Assembly: GCA_040182905.1 (NCBI GenBank)
Contig: JARQWU010000139.1
Coordinates: 1 to 26,275 of the forward strand
Origin: Barthelona sp. PAP020
Taxonomy: Eukaryota > Metamonada: BaSk clade
DNA length: 26,275 bases
Direction of reading: 5' to 3'
A model generated the notes under the pieces. That model saw only the letters and a program-made list of their open reading frames with translations. It had not been told where the DNA came from and made no database searches. Shown here piece by piece: positions 8,377 to 17,925 of this stretch (its first letter is position 1; every line of letters begins with the position of its first letter). The position numbers were made by a program, and so were the translations under genes.

Positions 8377-11124
8377 ATGAACTTGTACAATTGTGTGATT
8401 TTTGTATATTTATTGGTTACAGTATCAGCAGTAGCTCAATTATTGCCACAGGGAGTTATTGTTAACACTGATTATTCTTATGAAAATCCTCCAACATTTG
8501 CATTGGCCATTCTTGATGGACAAAGCGTAATGATTGATGTTAATGTTTCTGCATTGACAATATTTGCTTCCACTAGTTCAGAAGTTTCCCGATATAATTA
8601 TGAATTTGTTGGTCAGGATTTTTTGAATATTGCTTCTGAAAAGCTTTCTTCAGGTATGTTGTATATAACAGTTGTAGCTGAATATGGTGCTGATTTTCCT
8701 TTTGCAATCAAGGCACAATCAACTATTTGGTTGAAGACTGGAACAAATACTCACAGCCAAACAGCCAGTGATATTATATATTATTCCCATTTGTGGTGTA
8801 CTTATGAATTTGATGATGCGTTTACTTCAAAAATTACTTCCTCTAATGGTGCTTCTTTGAAAGTTTATTTGTCAATTCACACTGCTAGGCCTTCTGAGGA
8901 AGAACATGATTTGCAGATAACATCCGAACCATATGATATTGATTTTAAAGCTGGCTCTTTACATTATTATATTGCTGTTATTTCTGATAGGGACACTGAT
9001 ATCACTGTTGAAGTGAGTTCTCCGAAAGTTTTAACCCTTACAGAAACAGCTGCTCAAGTTGTTGCGGCTCCTGCTTGTAATCTCTATTCTTCATTCACAG
9101 TTGATGGTGATTCCAAATCTATCGTAATGGGATGGATTGAAAAAGTGGATGAAAATGTCCAAAGTTCCCCCCATACTTTAGATGTTTCATACAGTTATGG
9201 TTCTTACAATTCAAAGCCTACTGCTTCCCATTCTGATGGTACTTTTGAGCTATTTCCTGGTTCTTTCAATGAGTTTGACATCAATGATCTTGCAGCAGAT
9301 AAAACTATGTATTTTGGTACTATGATGTCTCATGTTCCTTTTCATCCATTTAAATATAAATTGGTTGCATCCCAACGCATGAATATTGTTGATATGGGTG
9401 TTTTAAAGACAATTACATTTAATGAAGGAGAAAAGGAAGGATTTTTCCTTTTGCAAGGTCTTTTGAAATATGAAGAGAAAGTTGCTTTTACAGCGTTCAC
9501 AGATATGACTCTATGCTCCTCAACAACACAGTTTATTCCAAACGATTGTGAAAAACAATCAACAGAATATGTTATTTTCGATACTCCCTCCCTTTATGGT
9601 TCTATGTATTCTTTGTTTAGTAAAATGACCCGTAATGTTGATACACGTGCTTATATTACTGTTATTGGTGGACCTTTAAAGAAATTGGTCAATGAAGAAC
9701 CTGAATTTGACTATTTATCTGTCAATTCTTTCAAATTTTATCATGCAGAAGCTGTGATGGATGGAGATTATGTTATCGAAGTAAAACCATTGTTTGGTCA
9801 AGTTTGTGCATACATTTCCACTGAATTCCCATTGCCAACAGCTTATAATCGTGATTATAGTAAGTGTTCTTATGAAGGAGAGACAATTAGACAAGTTATT
9901 CCCATGAATGGACTTAAATGGACTGGTGTTTTCTATGTTGGTGTTTTAGCTCGTTCTACTTCTGCTATTGTTATCACTGGTCGTACTGATGATATCATTC
10001 TTGTTGGTGAAGGCACAACTGTTTCTACAAACGGTGGACAATTGTCGTCCTATGGTTTTGGAATTGAAACTGTCAGACACAGATATCCTTTTGTTATTGC
10101 TGTTTCAGGTCCTTATGGCATGCCGGTTTACTATTCTACATTTGAAAGACATCCCAATTCAACCGTGAATAACTATGTTTTCAAGGCTAATGAAGTTCTT
10201 ACAGTGTTCCCTGGTTCTTCTCTTTATACTTCTAGTGAATTTTTCATCAGTACTGGAGAAAATAATGGTCTTCACAATGTAACCATGGGACACTTACATA
10301 CCTTGGATGATGAAGCTATGCATGTTGGTAGTCTTTTACCTGGTGGTAGATTGTTTTTCAGACATCCTGTTAGATCTTCGGGATCTCTTCCTGTAGTTAG
10401 GGTAAGGTCTTTTTCTTCCTACAAAGGAATTGAATTCCGAGCCTCAATCAATGGTGTTCCTATTTATGATGGAGAGATTGTGGAAGATATTGGTTACCAA
10501 AATACAAATATTAGACTTCCTACAAAGGATTTTGCTCATGATTGGTATTTTATGCTTTATAATCCTGGTTATAGCACTGTTTCTTTCCGTATTGAAATTG
10601 AATTAGCTGATGAATTAGCTGTTGGACGTGAAGTTAGTGGCAATTTGGTTTCTAATGATCGTCATTTGTACGTTTTAAAAAAATCAACCACTGATGATTC
10701 CTTAATTATTGATTTGGAATTATTTGAAGACAAAACAATTACAAAAGACCCTTTGAGTCCTAAAATCTGTGTGTATTTGTCAAAAGTTGAAGGCTTGATT
10801 CCTGGTCCTGATGTTGACAACTCTTTACAATTGGTGGAATGCACTACTGATCGTTTGTATGTAGTTTCTAGTGAAACACCATTAACAACGTTGTTGAGCA
10901 TTTATGGAAGTAGTGGAGGTCAATATCAAATGATTTACAGTCGTTTATCCCATGAAAATCATCTTTTGCAGGCTATTTTGATTATTTTTGTTATTTTAAT
11001 CCTAATTGGCGTTTTGTTATTTGTTTTCTTCTTCAAAAATGACAATGAGGATGATGATAATAGCAGTGATAATTCTGAAGAAGAAGATGCTTATGATGAA
11101 AGTAAAGGTTATGATAAGATTTAA
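8377..11124 (+). CDS. Unrecognised type I membrane protein with large ectodomain
   Basis: A 915-residue protein I do not recognise. It opens with a signal peptide (hydrophobic core about residues 5-20, likely cut after VSAVA). About 840 extracellular or luminal residues follow, rich in Ser, Thr, Tyr and beta-strand-like alternation. A single transmembrane helix sits at about 863-887 (ILIIFVILILIGVLLFVFFF). A short, very acidic cytosolic tail of Asp/Glu/Ser/Asn ends in YDKI. The ectodomain has scattered Cys and a few N-glycosylation sequons. Segments such as GREVSGNLVSNDRHLYV and AGSLHYYIAVIS vaguely resemble bacterial pre-peptidase C-terminal beta-sandwich repeats, but this is weak. A surface adhesin, receptor or ER protein are all possible. 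No catalytic motif is seen. Its stop is followed by AATAAATAAA, a possible polyadenylation signal, and the receptor-phosphatase gene begins 203 bp downstream on the same strand. Confidence 0.85.
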   Translation: MNLYNCVIFVYLLVTVSAVAQLLPQGVIVNTDYSYENPPTFALAILDGQSVMIDVNVSALTIFASTSSEVSRYNYEFVGQDFLNIASEKLSSGMLYITVVAEYGADFPFAIKAQSTIWLKTGTNTHSQTASDIIYYSHLWCTYEFDDAFTSKITSSNGASLKVYLSIHTARPSEEEHDLQITSEPYDIDFKAGSLHYYIAVISDRDTDITVEVSSPKVLTLTETAAQVVAAPACNLYSSFTVDGDSKSIVMGWIEKVDENVQSSPHTLDVSYSYGSYNSKPTASHSDGTFELFPGSFNEFDINDLAADKTMYFGTMMSHVPFHPFKYKLVASQRMNIVDMGVLKTITFNEGEKEGFFLLQGLLKYEEKVAFTAFTDMTLCSSTTQFIPNDCEKQSTEYVIFDTPSLYGSMYSLFSKMTRNVDTRAYITVIGGPLKKLVNEEPEFDYLSVNSFKFYHAEAVMDGDYVIEVKPLFGQVCAYISTEFPLPTAYNRDYSKCSYEGETIRQVIPMNGLKWTGVFYVGVLARSTSAIVITGRTDDIILVGEGTTVSTNGGQLSSYGFGIETVRHRYPFVIAVSGPYGMPVYYSTFERHPNSTVNNYVFKANEVLTVFPGSSLYTSSEFFISTGENNGLHNVTMGHLHTLDDEAMHVGSLLPGGRLFFRHPVRSSGSLPVVRVRSFSSYKGIEFRASINGVPIYDGEIVEDIGYQNTNIRLPTKDFAHDWYFMLYNPGYSTVSFRIEIELADELAVGREVSGNLVSNDRHLYVLKKSTTDDSLIIDLELFEDKTITKDPLSPKICVYLSKVEGLIPGPDVDNSLQLVECTTDRLYVVSSETPLTTLLSIYGSSGGQYQMIYSRLSHENHLLQAILIIFVILILIGVLLFVFFFKNDNEDDDNSSDNSEEEDAYDESKGYDKI

Positions 11125-11327
11125 ATTGCAAGAAGATTTCTAAGTTAATTTTGTGCAAAAAATAAATAAAAACTTTTTTTTAATAAAATGTGATTTGCTT
11201 ATTTATTTAGTAACGATATTTATCCAATAAAACACAATTGAAGAAAGCTAGTCAATAAATAATGTAATTTTTAAATATATATTTTTTTTGTATATATTTA
11301 TGTGAATAATTATATTATACATTTAAA

Positions 11328-13490
11328 ATGGCTTTTGAAATATCATTTGTGTCTGCAATATTATCGTTAATTGGTTGTTGTATGATTATGTTGAGTTATG
11401 GAATGATTTCTGATTTGAGAAATTTTTCAACATGGTTATTATTTAATTTATCGTTTATGGATTTTTTTGCAAGTGTTTCGATACTTATTCCTACAGATCA
11501 TGATGGAATGTGTATGTTGTCTGCAATTTTACAACAATTTTGTTATTTATGTAGTTTTTTTTGGGTATTAATGATGTCTATACATCAATATATGTTTTTT
11601 AAATTGAAAATTTCTGATCCAACTAGATATAAATGGATCTTTTTTATCATTGTACATTTAATTGGGTTTATTTTAACGTTAATACCTTTATTCAGTGATG
11701 CTTATGGTCATACAAGTTCACCTTGGTGTTGGATTCGACAAGATATGGGAAGTTTGAGATTATTGACCTATTATTTACCAAATATTTTAATAATTTTGTT
11801 TATGATTTATAATTTCTTTGCGATTAGAGGAGAATTAAAAAAGTCAAATCTTAGAGGATCACAATTGTCTCAAGCAAAGACTTTAAGTTGGTATGTTTTG
11901 TTATTTGTTATCATTCGAATTCCCAGCATAATTAATCGTTTTGCTGAGAACAATTTTTTCAGCCAATTTGTTGGAGAGAGCTTTTTAAATCTGACTGGAT
12001 TCTTTCAACAATTTTTAAGTCCTCTCTTGGGAGCTTGTAATTCTATATTGTTCTTTTCTCAAAAACGTGTTCGCATGGCTATTAAAAATAAGTTTAGTAA
12101 ACAAAAGAATTATCGCTTGGAACGAAGAAGACCTTTTGTTTCAAGGGCTACCCAATTTCGCATCATTCCCATTCCACAAGAATTAGGTATTGGTTCAACA
12201 ACTCCACATGTTAAAACTAAAATTCAAGTAATCACCTTCAATTCAGGCAATGTAGATTTTAATGAGCTTTCCTTTTTGGATGCAAATTCAGATATTATTG
12301 CTGTTGGATTACAAGAATGTCCAACCAATGTTCATGAATGTTTGGAGAGCTTTTTTGATGCTACATATGGGAATACTCACAGAAGAGTTGGTTCCAAAAA
12401 TATTGGTCAAATTGGACTACATATTTTGATGAAACTGGAATTGTTGCCTCACATTAATGAGATTGAAATGAACTCAGAAGTGACAGGAGCAGGTAATTTA
12501 TTGACGAATAAAGGTGCTGTGAGTGCTGTGCTTAAGATATACAACTCTTCTATCTTATTTGTGAACTGTCATTTGACAGCTAAACCAAACAAGGTCAATG
12601 AACGAAATAATAATATTTCGAGTATTTTTCAGCATATTGGAACCAAAACACGTATGATTGACCAAATGTATGACTTGACGTTTGTTTTTGGGGACTTGAA
12701 TTATCGAACCATCAACGCATTTCCTTTTGAACAAGCAGTAAATCTCATTAATGATGGTAATTATAGTGTGATTCAACATAATGATCAATTAAGAGGAGTT
12801 AAACAGGCAAATAAAGCATTGACCTTTTTTCATGAAGCACCAATTCATTTTAAACCCACTTACAAATTTGAACCGATTGCTTTAGGTCATGTTGCTGTTG
12901 ATAATCGACCATATTTCAATAAGAATAACCAATTACCATCATACACCGATAGAATATTGTATAGATCATGTACTTTGCCTGTGAAGATTGATGAATATCA
13001 GTCTTTACCAGAAGTTCAATTTTCTGATCATCAACCAGTGTTTTTGCGTTGTTCTACAGATATTCCTTTGAAATTGGTTACAAATACGACTCGTAGAGGC
13101 AGACTGATCCTTAACACTATTGAAATACCTGTTGTATTTTCTCAATTGAATTCTGCAGAAGTTTCTATTCAACTTGAGATTCCTGGTTTATCTGTGCAAG
13201 AAAGAACTTCTGTAAAGAATCCTGATCGAGCTTTGACATGGTTGAGGGATGATTTGAGAACATTGGATTTGGGTTTTGTTACTCCTCATTTCTTAGCCAC
13301 AAGAATGATTTTGGCCACTGTTCATGATTCAAGTATTGCAATTGGAATGGATGATATTGTTGGTAGAGCTGCTATTCCCTTGAAAGATTTTGTCAGCAGC
13401 ACAGAGAGTTGTAGTGTGACAGTACCGATTTCTTCCGGAAGTGTGATGAAAGGTAGTATAACATTTGTTGGTAAAGTTGAGTTTGATTGA
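11328..13490 (+). CDS. Seven-helix cAMP-receptor-type GPCR fused to inositol polyphosphate 5-phosphatase and C2-like domain
   Basis: A 720-residue uninterrupted fusion. Residues 1-250 form seven hydrophobic helices typical of the Dictyostelium cAMP-receptor (class E/CAR) family. SPWCWI in the second outer loop is a hallmark of that family. The helices are followed by a basic linker. Residues about 296-572 are an inositol polyphosphate 5-phosphatase. It has GLQE (Mg-binding Glu), NKGAV, FVNCHL, FGDLNYR and LPSYTDRIL (the two family signatures) and SDHQPV near the end. All key catalytic residues appear present, so an active enzyme removing the 5-phosphate of phosphoinositides is likely. Residues about 585-720 look like a C2 beta-sandwich ending in GRAAIPLKDF and a final strand pair, probably a membrane-docking module. 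The arrangement suggests a receptor that directly controls PI(4,5)P2 or PI(3,4,5)P3 at the plasma membrane; that is inference. It converges on the ankyrin gene. Confidence 0.92.
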   Translation: MAFEISFVSAILSLIGCCMIMLSYGMISDLRNFSTWLLFNLSFMDFFASVSILIPTDHDGMCMLSAILQQFCYLCSFFWVLMMSIHQYMFFKLKISDPTRYKWIFFIIVHLIGFILTLIPLFSDAYGHTSSPWCWIRQDMGSLRLLTYYLPNILIILFMIYNFFAIRGELKKSNLRGSQLSQAKTLSWYVLLFVIIRIPSIINRFAENNFFSQFVGESFLNLTGFFQQFLSPLLGACNSILFFSQKRVRMAIKNKFSKQKNYRLERRRPFVSRATQFRIIPIPQELGIGSTTPHVKTKIQVITFNSGNVDFNELSFLDANSDIIAVGLQECPTNVHECLESFFDATYGNTHRRVGSKNIGQIGLHILMKLELLPHINEIEMNSEVTGAGNLLTNKGAVSAVLKIYNSSILFVNCHLTAKPNKVNERNNNISSIFQHIGTKTRMIDQMYDLTFVFGDLNYRTINAFPFEQAVNLINDGNYSVIQHNDQLRGVKQANKALTFFHEAPIHFKPTYKFEPIALGHVAVDNRPYFNKNNQLPSYTDRILYRSCTLPVKIDEYQSLPEVQFSDHQPVFLRCSTDIPLKLVTNTTRRGRLILNTIEIPVVFSQLNSAEVSIQLEIPGLSVQERTSVKNPDRALTWLRDDLRTLDLGFVTPHFLATRMILATVHDSSIAIGMDDIVGRAAIPLKDFVSSTESCSVTVPISSGSVMKGSITFVGKVEFD

Positions 13491-13698
13491 TTGTTTTTTC
13501 ATTGTTGTTTTTTGTTTTTTGAGAGAATTTTTCGCTTTCTTGTGGAAAAGCTTTCCTTCTTTGTCTCTTTTGGGCAAATATATAATTCTGTTTCAAAGGA
13601 AAAAGATACTTTTGGTTTTAATCAATTTCTCCTTGGTCATAAAAATAAAAAATAAAATAACTTTACACCTAGTACAGAGATACAAACTATAGTCAATC

Positions 13699-14973
13699 CT
13701 AATTATTATTATTTGCTTCTTGTTGCTTTTCATATTCATATTGTAACAGTTGCTTGAAGTCTTCATCATTGGTGATACTGATAATATCGAGTGAAACAGC
13801 AGCATGTTTGTCCAAAAGTAATTGAGACAATTCACTTGCTTCTTTTTCAACGGCTACCATCAACGGAGTTTTACCATCACTGAAAGGAATGTTGACATCA
13901 AGACCATCAACTTTCAAAATGAGATCTAAAAGATCAGTTTCTTCTTTTTTCATCGCTACATGTAATATTCTAGCATTATCTTTCTTTCTAATTATAGTAT
14001 TGATTGGGAAATTGTTGGTAAACAAGAAATCAACCCTGTCAACATCCAATTCTTCATTTTCAAAAATACTTGCAAAATTTGAGTAATCTCCGTTATCTAA
14101 GAATTTCCAATCATTGGAAACAAGTTTTTTACAAATTTCAAGAGGGAAATTTTGACTAGCAAGCATCAAAAGTTCACTAGAACATAAATCTTGACTGGGA
14201 AATTCTAAAGACTCAATTTCCAACAATTTTTCAACAAATTCAACATGTCCATTTATCATCGCCAACTCAAAAGCTGTTTGATTCTCAGAACTTGGTTTGT
14301 TAACATCAACCTCATGTTCAATAAGGTATTCTAAGGCTTCAACAGATCCACCAATTGCAGCGGCTGTGACAGGGTTAAAATTACCTTTCTTTCCATTAAA
14401 AGACAAGGCAATGGGCAAAGGTCCCTCAACATCCAAATTCATACGATCTTCAATGGATGTGATCAATTCTATGTTGCCCAAATTAAATAAACACACAATT
14501 ATATAGGGTGTAACATCGGGAATCCCCTTTAATATCTTTTCAACAGTAGAAGTATGCTTTTCAGCCAAGGCAATATCAAAAGCACTTATCCTTTTACCTT
14601 CATATTCTAAAGGTACAGTGAAACTCATATCATTTTTCAAAAGATATTCAACAACATTAGCATGTCCATTTTTAGCTGCTAAAAAAGGGAAGTTGCCACT
14701 AGCAACAGTTTCATCACTGATACCAACACCTTTTTCCAATAACATTTCAAAAATGTTTAAATATCCATTCATACATGCAAAATGTGTAGGGGTACCAATA
14801 TTCTCCCTTTGATCAAAAAAATTGACATTTTTTAATCGTAAAACTTTTTTTAAAAGACTTATATCATTATTTTCAACTGCTTCCCATAAAGTTTCCGTGG
14901 GATTTTCAAAAGGATCACTGATAAAAAATAATTTTCCACTATCTTTTCTCGCAACACATTCACTTAACTCCAT
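13699..14973 (-). CDS. Ankyrin-repeat protein
   Basis: A 424-residue protein made almost entirely of ankyrin repeats. Clear helix pairs include TPTHFACMNGYLNIFEMLL, PFLAAKNGHANVVEYLLKN, TAAAIGGSVEALEYLIEH, TAFELAMINGHVEFVEKLL and TPLMVAVEKEASELSQLLL. The repeats between are more degenerate. There is no signal peptide, membrane helix or catalytic domain, and the C-terminus is a short Gln/Glu/Asn tail ending in four Asn. Such proteins act as protein-binding scaffolds; the partner cannot be told from sequence. The first Met, immediately after an A-rich leader, is chosen as start. It lies in tandem downstream of the kinesin gene, 214 bp away, and converges on the receptor gene (208 bp). Confidence 0.88.
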   Translation of the reverse strand: MELSECVARKDSGKLFFISDPFENPTETLWEAVENNDISLLKKVLRLKNVNFFDQRENIGTPTHFACMNGYLNIFEMLLEKGVGISDETVASGNFPFLAAKNGHANVVEYLLKNDMSFTVPLEYEGKRISAFDIALAEKHTSTVEKILKGIPDVTPYIIVCLFNLGNIELITSIEDRMNLDVEGPLPIALSFNGKKGNFNPVTAAAIGGSVEALEYLIEHEVDVNKPSSENQTAFELAMINGHVEFVEKLLEIESLEFPSQDLCSSELLMLASQNFPLEICKKLVSNDWKFLDNGDYSNFASIFENEELDVDRVDFLFTNNFPINTIIRKKDNARILHVAMKKEETDLLDLILKVDGLDVNIPFSDGKTPLMVAVEKEASELSQLLLDKHAAVSLDIISITNDEDFKQLLQYEYEKQQEANNNN

Positions 14974-15187
14974 TCTTGATGAACTGAAAAAAAAAAAATT
15001 TCATTTTTCTTTCAATCTTAAAAATGTTTGTTTTGTTCTTAATTTCTTTTAAAATCTATGAATTTTTAAAATATCATTGTGTTTGATTACTTTTTTTACC
15101 AAAAAGAACAACAAAAACAAACAAACATAATTTACACAATTCAATTTAATGGAAGTAATAATAAACAAATAATAATAAAATCATTGA

Positions 15188-17638
15188 TTATTGATTAAAA
15201 CAACAAGAACCAGTTGTATTTTCTAATTCTTCAACCAATGACATGTTTTGATAACGTAAAGAGATTAATTCATCATTCAATTTTCGAATTTGCAAAGGAG
15301 TCAAGCCATCAACTTGAACTTTACGACCAAATAATGATAATGAAATTCCATTTCTCAAATCCAATATTTCATCGGATTCCACACCCAAATTATCAAAATT
15401 TAACGTGTAATTGAAATTAACTTGATCATTTATACCTTTCAAAATGTCTGTTTCATATGTTGAATCTCCCAACTTAAGTACTAATTGATTATCCTTGGAT
15501 AAAGCCTTTGAAAGGTCATAACAACTGCCAAAACGAATTTTGAGATCTATATCATCATCACGTTCTTTCTTTACAGAAGCAAAAACTTCTAAAGATGCAG
15601 TTTTAGAACCACTAGCAGTAACAGCATCCTCTGAAAGAACAATGGGAATCACTAATCTTTGTTCATCCTCATCAAACTCAGTGTAATCAATTTGCATTGT
15701 TGAAACACCCATCAATTGAAGCAGATTCGTGGATATGGGAGAATCATCAATATCAATATGCAAATTTGCATCTGCAAGGACATTGGTTACAGAATCACCC
15801 ATCCAGCCTACACTGGCTGCAAATTCATCAAGTGATTGAACTAAAAAAGTACCATTTTCATGTAGAATTTTGATTCTTGCGCCTTGAGATTGTATCTCGA
15901 TGGCAAACTCCACCTTCCAATCAAGTGTCATTTTGTAGGAGTTAGCTTGTTCAATCAGTTTCACAGCATTTGCTAATGCATCCATAAAAGCATCAAACTT
16001 GGCATCCCGAACCCCCAAACCAGAAGCTTCTTGCTGAGCATTGCTGTAAGAATCATCATTGAGCATCAGTTCTTGATCAGGAATAGCGAAAACAAAGAAA
16101 ACACCAACACCAAGACATATACGATCACCATGAACAATAGTAACATCACCTTCTTCATATAATACACCATTAATACGGATAGGACCTGTGATGGAAAGGG
16201 TAGCATCAACTTCAGTTGCAACAATTGAAAAAGCTTGTTCAGGCACATCTGTTCCCTTAACAATTTCATTACAAAGCGTTTCATTGGATCCAATAACAAT
16301 ACTGTCCCCAATTTCTAACCCAATTATCAATTTTCCCTGTAAAATTGGATCTGGATTCAAATTTAGGAAATGAGGAATATCAATTCTCTTTACCGATTGA
16401 GCCTCTAACCAATCTTGAAATTGTTGCTCACGATCAGCTTGAGCATTTTGAAGTTGTTCTAGCAATCTTTGATTGTCCAAAAGCATTCCTGTCTGACCAG
16501 AGATACTTCCATCGGGCAAATCACCGTCTTCCAATAATTTCTTTAGCCTTTCATTTTCAGCTCGCAATTCAGCTATAATTCGGTCAGTTTCAGACATATT
16601 AACAACGGCGTTTAATCTCAATTTCTTGGCTTCATTGGCATATCGTAGAGTACTGATAGTTTCATCATAATTATTGCTGGCAGGTGAAATGGCAGCAACC
16701 ATCAACGTCTTGGAATTACCACTCAAAGCGTTTTGCAACAATCTTGTTAACACTGAGTCTCTAAACCGCACATAAGACTGTTTATTGGATGGAAGGGTTG
16801 AATTCTTTGCTAAAGTTTGAATAACGACTCCTAAAGTGGTCAAAGATTGGTTGATATGACAAGCCTCTTTTAAACGTGCTCCTTCTGCTTTAGTTTTTGA
16901 TAACCGCTCAGATCCAGCAAGATCAACAATATTCAAAGCCGCAGAACGTGTTACATTCTCTTCAGTGATACTATTTAGAACTTCTAGGGTAAAAACACTG
17001 TGAGAACGACTAGAAGTTGCATTCATTGCAGTAGCAGCAGTAATACGTGCTTCTAGACCTTTTTTAATCAATTTATCAACGTCATCCCAAGATGAAACAG
17101 GCATGCTTAAAGCATTTGTGACAAATATACGACCATCTTTTCCTTCCCTTACTTTATAGTCTAAATCTGCAGTGGGGTTCAGTAAATCTCTAATACTCTC
17201 ATTATATATCTCAATATATGATACAGAAAGTTTGACATTGTTCGTTTCCATGTTTTCTTCAACCTTTTCAAAAACACCTTGAACAACACGAGGTAATAAT
17301 CCAATTTCATCAGGGGAATCAACTCCAGATAAGGTGTAAGTTTTTCCTGAACCAGTTTGTCCATAAGCAAATATGCAATTGTTAAAACCTTCCCAAATAT
17401 TCTCAACAACGGGAACGCCAATCTTTTCATAGACCTTCTTTTGGTCAATAAAAAATGAACTTTTGGGATCAAAAGAGTTTAAACAATAATCAAATGCATA
17501 TTTTCTTTCTGCAGTCTCAGAATTTTCATCTTTTACAATAATATTTCCTCCATCCATATTAACAACACTGTAATCATTTAGTCCCTTTTCTCGTGAATTT
17601 AAAGGACGAACTCGAACTGCTACAGAAACTGAAGACAT
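15188..17638 (-). CDS. Kinesin-3 family motor with FHA domain
   Basis: An 816-residue plus-end microtubule motor. The motor domain (1 to about 345) has the P-loop GQTGSGKT (93-100), switch I SSRSH (209-213), switch II DLAGSE (239-244) and HINQSL. A neck and coiled coil follow (about 352-412). An FHA domain begins at HFLNLNPDPIL and spans about 422-520. This order, together with the HFLNLN entry, identifies kinesin-3 (KIF1/Unc-104/KIF13 class). Beyond it, a segment with LIEQANSYKMTLDWKVEFAIEI resembles the region after the FHA in other kinesin-3 proteins. The remaining about 200 residues show no recognisable PH domain, so cargo is probably bound another way. Kinesin-3 motors carry vesicles, and some serve flagella; the actual cargo is unknown. 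It is divergent from the 17926 gene. Confidence 0.94.
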   Translation of the reverse strand: MSSVSVAVRVRPLNSREKGLNDYSVVNMDGGNIIVKDENSETAERKYAFDYCLNSFDPKSSFFIDQKKVYEKIGVPVVENIWEGFNNCIFAYGQTGSGKTYTLSGVDSPDEIGLLPRVVQGVFEKVEENMETNNVKLSVSYIEIYNESIRDLLNPTADLDYKVREGKDGRIFVTNALSMPVSSWDDVDKLIKKGLEARITAATAMNATSSRSHSVFTLEVLNSITEENVTRSAALNIVDLAGSERLSKTKAEGARLKEACHINQSLTTLGVVIQTLAKNSTLPSNKQSYVRFRDSVLTRLLQNALSGNSKTLMVAAISPASNNYDETISTLRYANEAKKLRLNAVVNMSETDRIIAELRAENERLKKLLEDGDLPDGSISGQTGMLLDNQRLLEQLQNAQADREQQFQDWLEAQSVKRIDIPHFLNLNPDPILQGKLIIGLEIGDSIVIGSNETLCNEIVKGTDVPEQAFSIVATEVDATLSITGPIRINGVLYEEGDVTIVHGDRICLGVGVFFVFAIPDQELMLNDDSYSNAQQEASGLGVRDAKFDAFMDALANAVKLIEQANSYKMTLDWKVEFAIEIQSQGARIKILHENGTFLVQSLDEFAASVGWMGDSVTNVLADANLHIDIDDSPISTNLLQLMGVSTMQIDYTEFDEDEQRLVIPIVLSEDAVTASGSKTASLEVFASVKKERDDDIDLKIRFGSCYDLSKALSKDNQLVLKLGDSTYETDILKGINDQVNFNYTLNFDNLGVESDEILDLRNGISLSLFGRKVQVDGLTPLQIRKLNDELISLRYQNMSLVEELENTTGSCCFNQ

Positions 17639-17880
17639 GAGCTGTATGTATATAAAAGTTGAAAGTGTTTTTTTTTTTAATTCTCTTTATTTGTTGATTT
17701 TTGTTTTTAAATTGTTTCAATTGCAAAATTATACAATGTAAAAAGTTATTTAAATATTTTTACAGTAAATATTTTACAATGATTCATGAACCTTTAAGAA
17801 ATTCATTAAATAGTCAAAAATCCTTCAATAAATGATATTTATCTTGATTTTTTTGATTTTTATTGAAATAAAGAAAGAAA

Positions 17881-17898
17881 ATGTTTTGGGCGGATTGA
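17881..17898 (+). other. Five-codon upstream open reading frame
   Basis: ATG TTT TGG GCG GAT TGA lies 28 nt before the start codon of the 17926 gene and in another frame. If the transcript starts upstream of it, it could dampen translation of the main protein. The transcription start is not visible, so this is tentative. Confidence 0.3.
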
Positions 17899-17925
17899 AG
17901 AAAATTGGTCTCTTTCCTTTTTTCA

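Noticed and set aside
17736-17778. Palindromic element (TGTAAAAA ... TTTTTACA) between the kinesin and the 17926 gene
   Set aside because: An 8-bp A/T-only match with a 12-base loop is expected by chance in this composition.
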